A stretch of DNA of 64,000 nt from Rhizobium sp. RU36D (GTDB taxonomy: Bacteria > Pseudomonadota > Alphaproteobacteria > Rhizobiales > Rhizobiaceae). This document shows positions 61,384-64,000 of the stretch, piece after piece; positions within the stretch are counted from its first letter, which is position 1, and every line of letters starts with the position of its first letter. The notes under the pieces are model-generated. The model was not told the DNA's origin, did no database searches, and saw only the letters and a program-made list of their open reading frames with translations. A program made the position numbers and the translations under genes. Location: assembly GCF_900176345.1 (NCBI RefSeq), contig NZ_FWXU01000020.1, positions 1 through 64,000 on the forward strand, read 5' to 3'.

Positions 61384-62607
61384 TCACGCAGCCTTCGGCA
61401 GGCTGGAGCGCATCTGCAGCATGAGCAGCAGCAGGCAGCCGATCGCAATCGGCCAAATCAGCATGTTCATCACGTCCCAGCCGAAGGCGTTGAAGACCTT
61501 GCCCGACGAGAAGGACGACAGGGCCACCGTGCCGAACAGGATGATGTCGTGGAAGCCCTGGACCTTGTTTGCCTCATGCGGCCGGTAGCTGGACGCGACG
61601 ATTGCGGTGGCGCCGATGAAGCCGAAGTTCCAGCCGATGCCGAGCAGCACCAGCGCGCCCCAGAAGTTCCAGAGCTCGATGCCCATATGGGCCACGACCG
61701 CGCAGGCGAGGAAGATCACGAGCCCGGCCGCCACCACCTTTTCCGGCCCAAAGCGCGACACCAGCATGCCGGTGAAGAAGCTCGGCGCGAACATGGCGAT
61801 AACGTGCCACTGGATGCCGAGTGTTGCCATGTCGGTGGAATAGCCGCAGCCGACGACCATGGCCAGCGGCGCGCCGGTCATGACGAAGGACATCAGCGCA
61901 TAGGAGCCGACGCCGCAGATCATGCCGGTGGCAAACCGCTGCGTGGTGATGATGGCGAGCAGAGGCCGTGCCGCCTCACCGTTCACCCCAGTCTTGCCCG
62001 CCATCTGCGGAAGGCGGAGGAATGACAAGATGCCGATCGCGACTAGCATCAACGGGATCAGCGCAACGAAAGCCCCGGCAAAGGTGACGGGTGCGAAGGC
62101 ATCCTTGAGCCAGATGGCAAGCTGGGGGCCGACAATGGCGGAGACGATGCCGCCCGCCAGAATCCAGGAAATCGCCTTGCCCTTGTAGAAGCTCGGCGAT
62201 GCATCGGCGGCGGCGAAGCGGATCTTCTGGGTGAAGCCGCCGGAAAGGCCGATCATCATCAGGCCGATGGCAAACAGCCAGAAATTGGATTGAAACAGGG
62301 CGATGGTCGCGACCGCTCCACCTGCGGCACCCAGCAAGGCACCGATGATGAAACCTTCCCGGTTTCCAACGATCCGAGAAATCGCAGCCGCAACGATGGC
62401 GCCGAGCGCCACGCCGAGATTGAAGCCGGTGACCGGCGCGGTCGCGAGAGACTTGTCGGCGCCGAGCAACTGAAAGCCGGCAAGGCCGCCGATGGAAATG
62501 CTCAGCGGCGCGGCGGCCCCTAGGATCGCCTGTGCCGAGGTGAGAATGAAGACGTTGCGCTTGGCGCTTTTCAACTGGCCGTCGATGGCAAGGGTGTCAT
62601 TGGTCAT
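61384..62607 (-). CDS. MFS transporter (YbfB/YjiJ-like)
   Basis: 407 aa, twelve helices. MFS motif region GAIVAAAISRIVGNREGFII (in place of the usual GxLaDrxGRrr) and central GGFTQKIRFAAADASPSFYK. Likely a drug or metabolite exporter. It lies 24 bp after nusB on the same strand and may be the last gene of the ribH-nusB unit. Substrate unknown. Confidence 0.85.
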   Translation of the reverse strand: MTNDTLAIDGQLKSAKRNVFILTSAQAILGAAAPLSISIGGLAGFQLLGADKSLATAPVTGFNLGVALGAIVAAAISRIVGNREGFIIGALLGAAGGAVATIALFQSNFWLFAIGLMMIGLSGGFTQKIRFAAADASPSFYKGKAISWILAGGIVSAIVGPQLAIWLKDAFAPVTFAGAFVALIPLMLVAIGILSFLRLPQMAGKTGVNGEAARPLLAIITTQRFATGMICGVGSYALMSFVMTGAPLAMVVGCGYSTDMATLGIQWHVIAMFAPSFFTGMLVSRFGPEKVVAAGLVIFLACAVVAHMGIELWNFWGALVLLGIGWNFGFIGATAIVASSYRPHEANKVQGFHDIILFGTVALSSFSSGKVFNAFGWDVMNMLIWPIAIGCLLLLMLQMRSSLPKAA

Positions 62608-62631
62608 CTCGTGCCGGCTCCAGCCTTTGTC

Positions 62632-63114
62632 TTACTTCTTGGGCGCCGCCCTGACCTGCTTTGCGATCCGGTCCAGCACGGCATTGACCAGCTTGGGCTC
62701 TTCCTCACCGAAGAAGGCGTGGGCGATCTCGACATATTCCGTCACGATGACGGCCACCGGGACATCCTTGCGTTCCAAGAGTTCGAACGTACCGGCACGC
62801 AGGATGGCGCGCACCGTGCTGTCGATGCGCGACAGCATCCAATCGTCCTGCAACGCGCTGCTGATGATCGGGTCGATCTTCAGCTGATCGCGCACGACGC
62901 CGGCGACGATGGAGCGAAACCAGGAGGCATCGGCCTTCAGATAGGTGTCGCCGTCGATTTCCTGGCCCAGCCGATGGGTCTCGTATTCGGCGACCACTTC
63001 GAGCACGCCGGAACCGCCGATATCCATCTGGTAGAGCGCCTGCACGGCGGCAAGGCGCGCTGCGCCGCGCTGGTTGGCCGTCTTGACCACTGGCTTGTTG
63101 TCGTCCGCGGTCAT
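62632..63114 (-). CDS. nusB: transcription antitermination factor NusB
   Basis: 160 aa. RNA-binding helical protein, partner of NusE, in rRNA antitermination. Signatures: [40 protein letters not shown] and [28 protein letters not shown]. Three bases after ribH, the usual pair. The N-terminal 12 residues ([12 protein letters not shown]) are an alphaproteobacterial extension. Confidence 0.96.
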   Translation of the reverse strand: MTADDNKPVVKTANQRGAARLAAVQALYQMDIGGSGVLEVVAEYETHRLGQEIDGDTYLKADASWFRSIVAGVVRDQLKIDPIISSALQDDWMLSRIDSTVRAILRAGTFELLERKDVPVAVIVTEYVEIAHAFFGEEEPKLVNAVLDRIAKQVRAAPKK

Positions 63115-63117
63115 GGA

Positions 63118-63576
63118 TCAGCCCGCCAGCTTCTGCTTGAGCGCGATCATGGTCAGCGCGGCGCGCGCGGCAAAGCCGCCCTTGTCCTTGTCCGAACGGC
63201 GCACACGTGCCCAGGCCTGCTCGTCGTTTTCGACGGTGAGGATGCCGTTACCGATGGCGAGCGACTCGGAGACCGCAAGATCCATCAGGGCGCGCGAGGA
63301 TTCGTTGGCGACGATGTCGAAATGATAGGTTTCGCCGCGGATGACCATGCCCAGCGCCACGAACCCGTCATAGGGCGTGCCGCCTTCGTCGGCGCCGTCA
63401 AGCGCCATGGCGATGGCCGCCGGGATTTCCAGCGCGCCTGGCACCGTCACGACGTCGAAAGTCGCGCCGGCTTCCTCGAGCGCCATGCGCGCACCTTCAA
63501 GAAGGGCGTCGGCCATGTCGTCATAAAAGCGTGCTTCGACAATCAGGAGATGCGGTGCGGATGTCTTCGAAGGCAT
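63118..63576 (-). CDS. ribH: 6,7-dimethyl-8-ribityllumazine synthase
   Basis: 152 aa. Penultimate riboflavin step, condensing the pyrimidine with dihydroxybutanone phosphate. Signatures: [57 protein letters not shown] (catalytic His) and [13 protein letters not shown] 63576 gives the family length. Links to the FMN-riboswitch transporter at 15-16 kb: riboflavin comes both from synthesis and from uptake. No FMN riboswitch precedes ribH. Confidence 0.96.
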   Translation of the reverse strand: MPSKTSAPHLLIVEARFYDDMADALLEGARMALEEAGATFDVVTVPGALEIPAAIAMALDGADEGGTPYDGFVALGMVIRGETYHFDIVANESSRALMDLAVSESLAIGNGILTVENDEQAWARVRRSDKDKGGFAARAALTMIALKQKLAG

Positions 63577-63730
63577 GATCTGAGAACCCCAAATGCGCGC
63601 GGCAGCAAGGCGCGTCGGACAAAACGCGGTCAAACCACGCCGGATTGACCTTGGCAAGCTTTTTTAGGCCAGCCGACACAAAAGCAGCCATGCGACCCGC
63701 GGCCGCATCATCCAATTATGGCGGTCGGAT

Positions 63731-63755
63731 GGAACCAAACGGGCGAAACCGTGTT
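63731..63755 (+). promoter_or_regulatory. EcfG-type general-stress promoter
   Basis: GGAAC (63731-63735) and GTT (63753-63755) are 17 bp apart, close to GGAAC-N16/17-CGTT. It lies about 68 bp before the 25-aa peptide gene. Confidence 0.55.
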
Positions 63756-63794
63756 CTTCGAGGGCTGCCGGATGGCAGCGACAGTGCAACAACG

Positions 63795-63809
63795 CAGGGG
63801 TCACCCCTG
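63795..63809 (+). promoter_or_regulatory. palindrome before the 25-aa gene
   Basis: CAGGGGT-C-ACCCCTG has perfect seven-base arms around one base and ends five bases before the ribosome site. It could be an operator or a leader hairpin affecting translation. Confidence 0.4.
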
Positions 63810-63822
63810 ACAGGAGGACATC

Positions 63823-63900
63823 ATGGGTCGCGGTATCTTGCTTTGGTTTCTTGGGGTTCCGATCCCGGTCATCATCCTCATCATGCTGTTCTGGCGATAG
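63823..63900 (+). CDS. 25-aa membrane peptide
   Basis: Encodes MGRGILLWFLGVPIPVIILI followed by MLFWR: one hydrophobic helix with Arg at both ends. AGGAGG lies six bases upstream, a very strong ribosome site. This tiny protein type recurs in rhizobial genomes near general-stress genes. An EcfG-type promoter lies upstream. Function unknown. Confidence 0.75.
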   Translation: MGRGILLWFLGVPIPVIILIMLFWR

Positions 63901-63909
63901 GTCGTCCAT

Positions 63910-64000
63910 ATGACGCTTCCAACATCTCAATCGACGGGCCTGATTCCCGTTGAATCCGCCGCCTCGGCCGTATCATGGGGACCCGTGATCGCCGGCGCAG
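63910..64000 (+). CDS. partial CDS, possible PhnA-like/membrane protein, runs off right edge
   Basis: ATG at 63910 opens a frame of 30 codons to the right edge. It reads MTLPTSQSTGLIPVESAASA followed by VSWGPVIAGA, which recalls the N-terminus of rhizobial proteins annotated PhnA-like, where SWGxxIAGA starts a membrane helix. Nine bases after the 25-aa gene, so likely the same stress-regulated transcript. No ribosome site stronger than GTCG is seen. Confidence 0.5.
   Translation, partial: MTLPTSQSTGLIPVESAASAVSWGPVIAGA

Noticed and set aside
60108..61424. 438-codon plus-strand frame
   Set aside because: Antisense to hppA, rich in Asp, His and Arg as expected for a shadow frame.
63521..63715. 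64-codon minus-strand frame overlapping the ribH start
   Set aside because: It overlaps ribH in another frame on the same strand and has no recognisable family; probably the ribH leader read by chance.

Overview
The window looks like chromosomal DNA of an alphaproteobacterium of the order Hyphomicrobiales, most likely family Rhizobiaceae (Rhizobium/Agrobacterium/Ciceribacter-like). The evidence is the high GC content, the gene order ribH-nusB, hppA, bamE / CBP3-DUF177-plsX-fabH-ihfA-merR, the clpP-clpX-lon-hup block, argC and speB close to rplM-rpsI, a BA14K-type protein, DUF6455, DUF2842, an FMN-riboswitch EamA transporter, EcfG-type promoters and a rhizobial palindromic intergenic repeat. 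No plasmid or phage replication genes are seen. One tRNA is present (Pro, GGG).

Layout. 1-5.0 kb is an AT-richer accessory block: a small serine recombinase facing a four-gene minus-strand operon (unknown 299-aa protein, Vsr endonuclease, C5-cytosine methyltransferase, PD-(D/E)XK-like endonuclease). This is the most novel unit in the window, a restriction-modification/mismatch-repair cassette with two poorly characterised proteins. 5-17 kb is mixed metabolism: GPH-type sugar symporter, aldo/keto reductase, TPR-SPINDLY glycosyltransferase, a translationally coupled 2OG-oxygenase and alpha/beta hydrolase, a secreted phytase-like esterase behind a Pho box and a Shine-Dalgarno hairpin, and a riboflavin transporter behind an FMN riboswitch. 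17-23 kb is the protease and nucleoid block (hup, lon, clpX, clpP) with heat-shock-like promoters. 23-34 kb carries a diguanylate cyclase, a P450, a WYL regulator with a divergent GST, metY with a cupin, and a small microaerobic-looking region (two perfect FNR/FixK boxes, DUF6455, two CoA-binding paralogues).

34-41 kb holds rplM-rpsI with a possible leader attenuator, then speB, argC, a kinase-like protein, an extradiol-type dioxygenase, heme A synthase and DUF2842. 40.5-50.2 kb is an exopolysaccharide/adhesin locus (GNAT-type CelD protein, ExoP/Wzz-like protein with a degenerate ATPase site, Wza-like lipoprotein, two GT4 glycosyltransferases, polyprenyl hexose-1-phosphate transferase, Wzy-like polymerase), similar in composition to the unipolar polysaccharide (upp) locus of Agrobacterium. 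50-54 kb has small regulatory, stress and envelope proteins. 54-64 kb is conserved housekeeping: IHF-alpha, fatty acid and phospholipid initiation (FabH, PlsX), DUF177, CBP3, BamE, proton-pumping pyrophosphatase, an MFS exporter, NusB, lumazine synthase, and a stress promoter driving a 25-aa membrane peptide and a gene running off the right edge.

Start codons were chosen from ribosome-binding sites and family lengths. All functions are read from sequence motifs and family knowledge; no database search was run.
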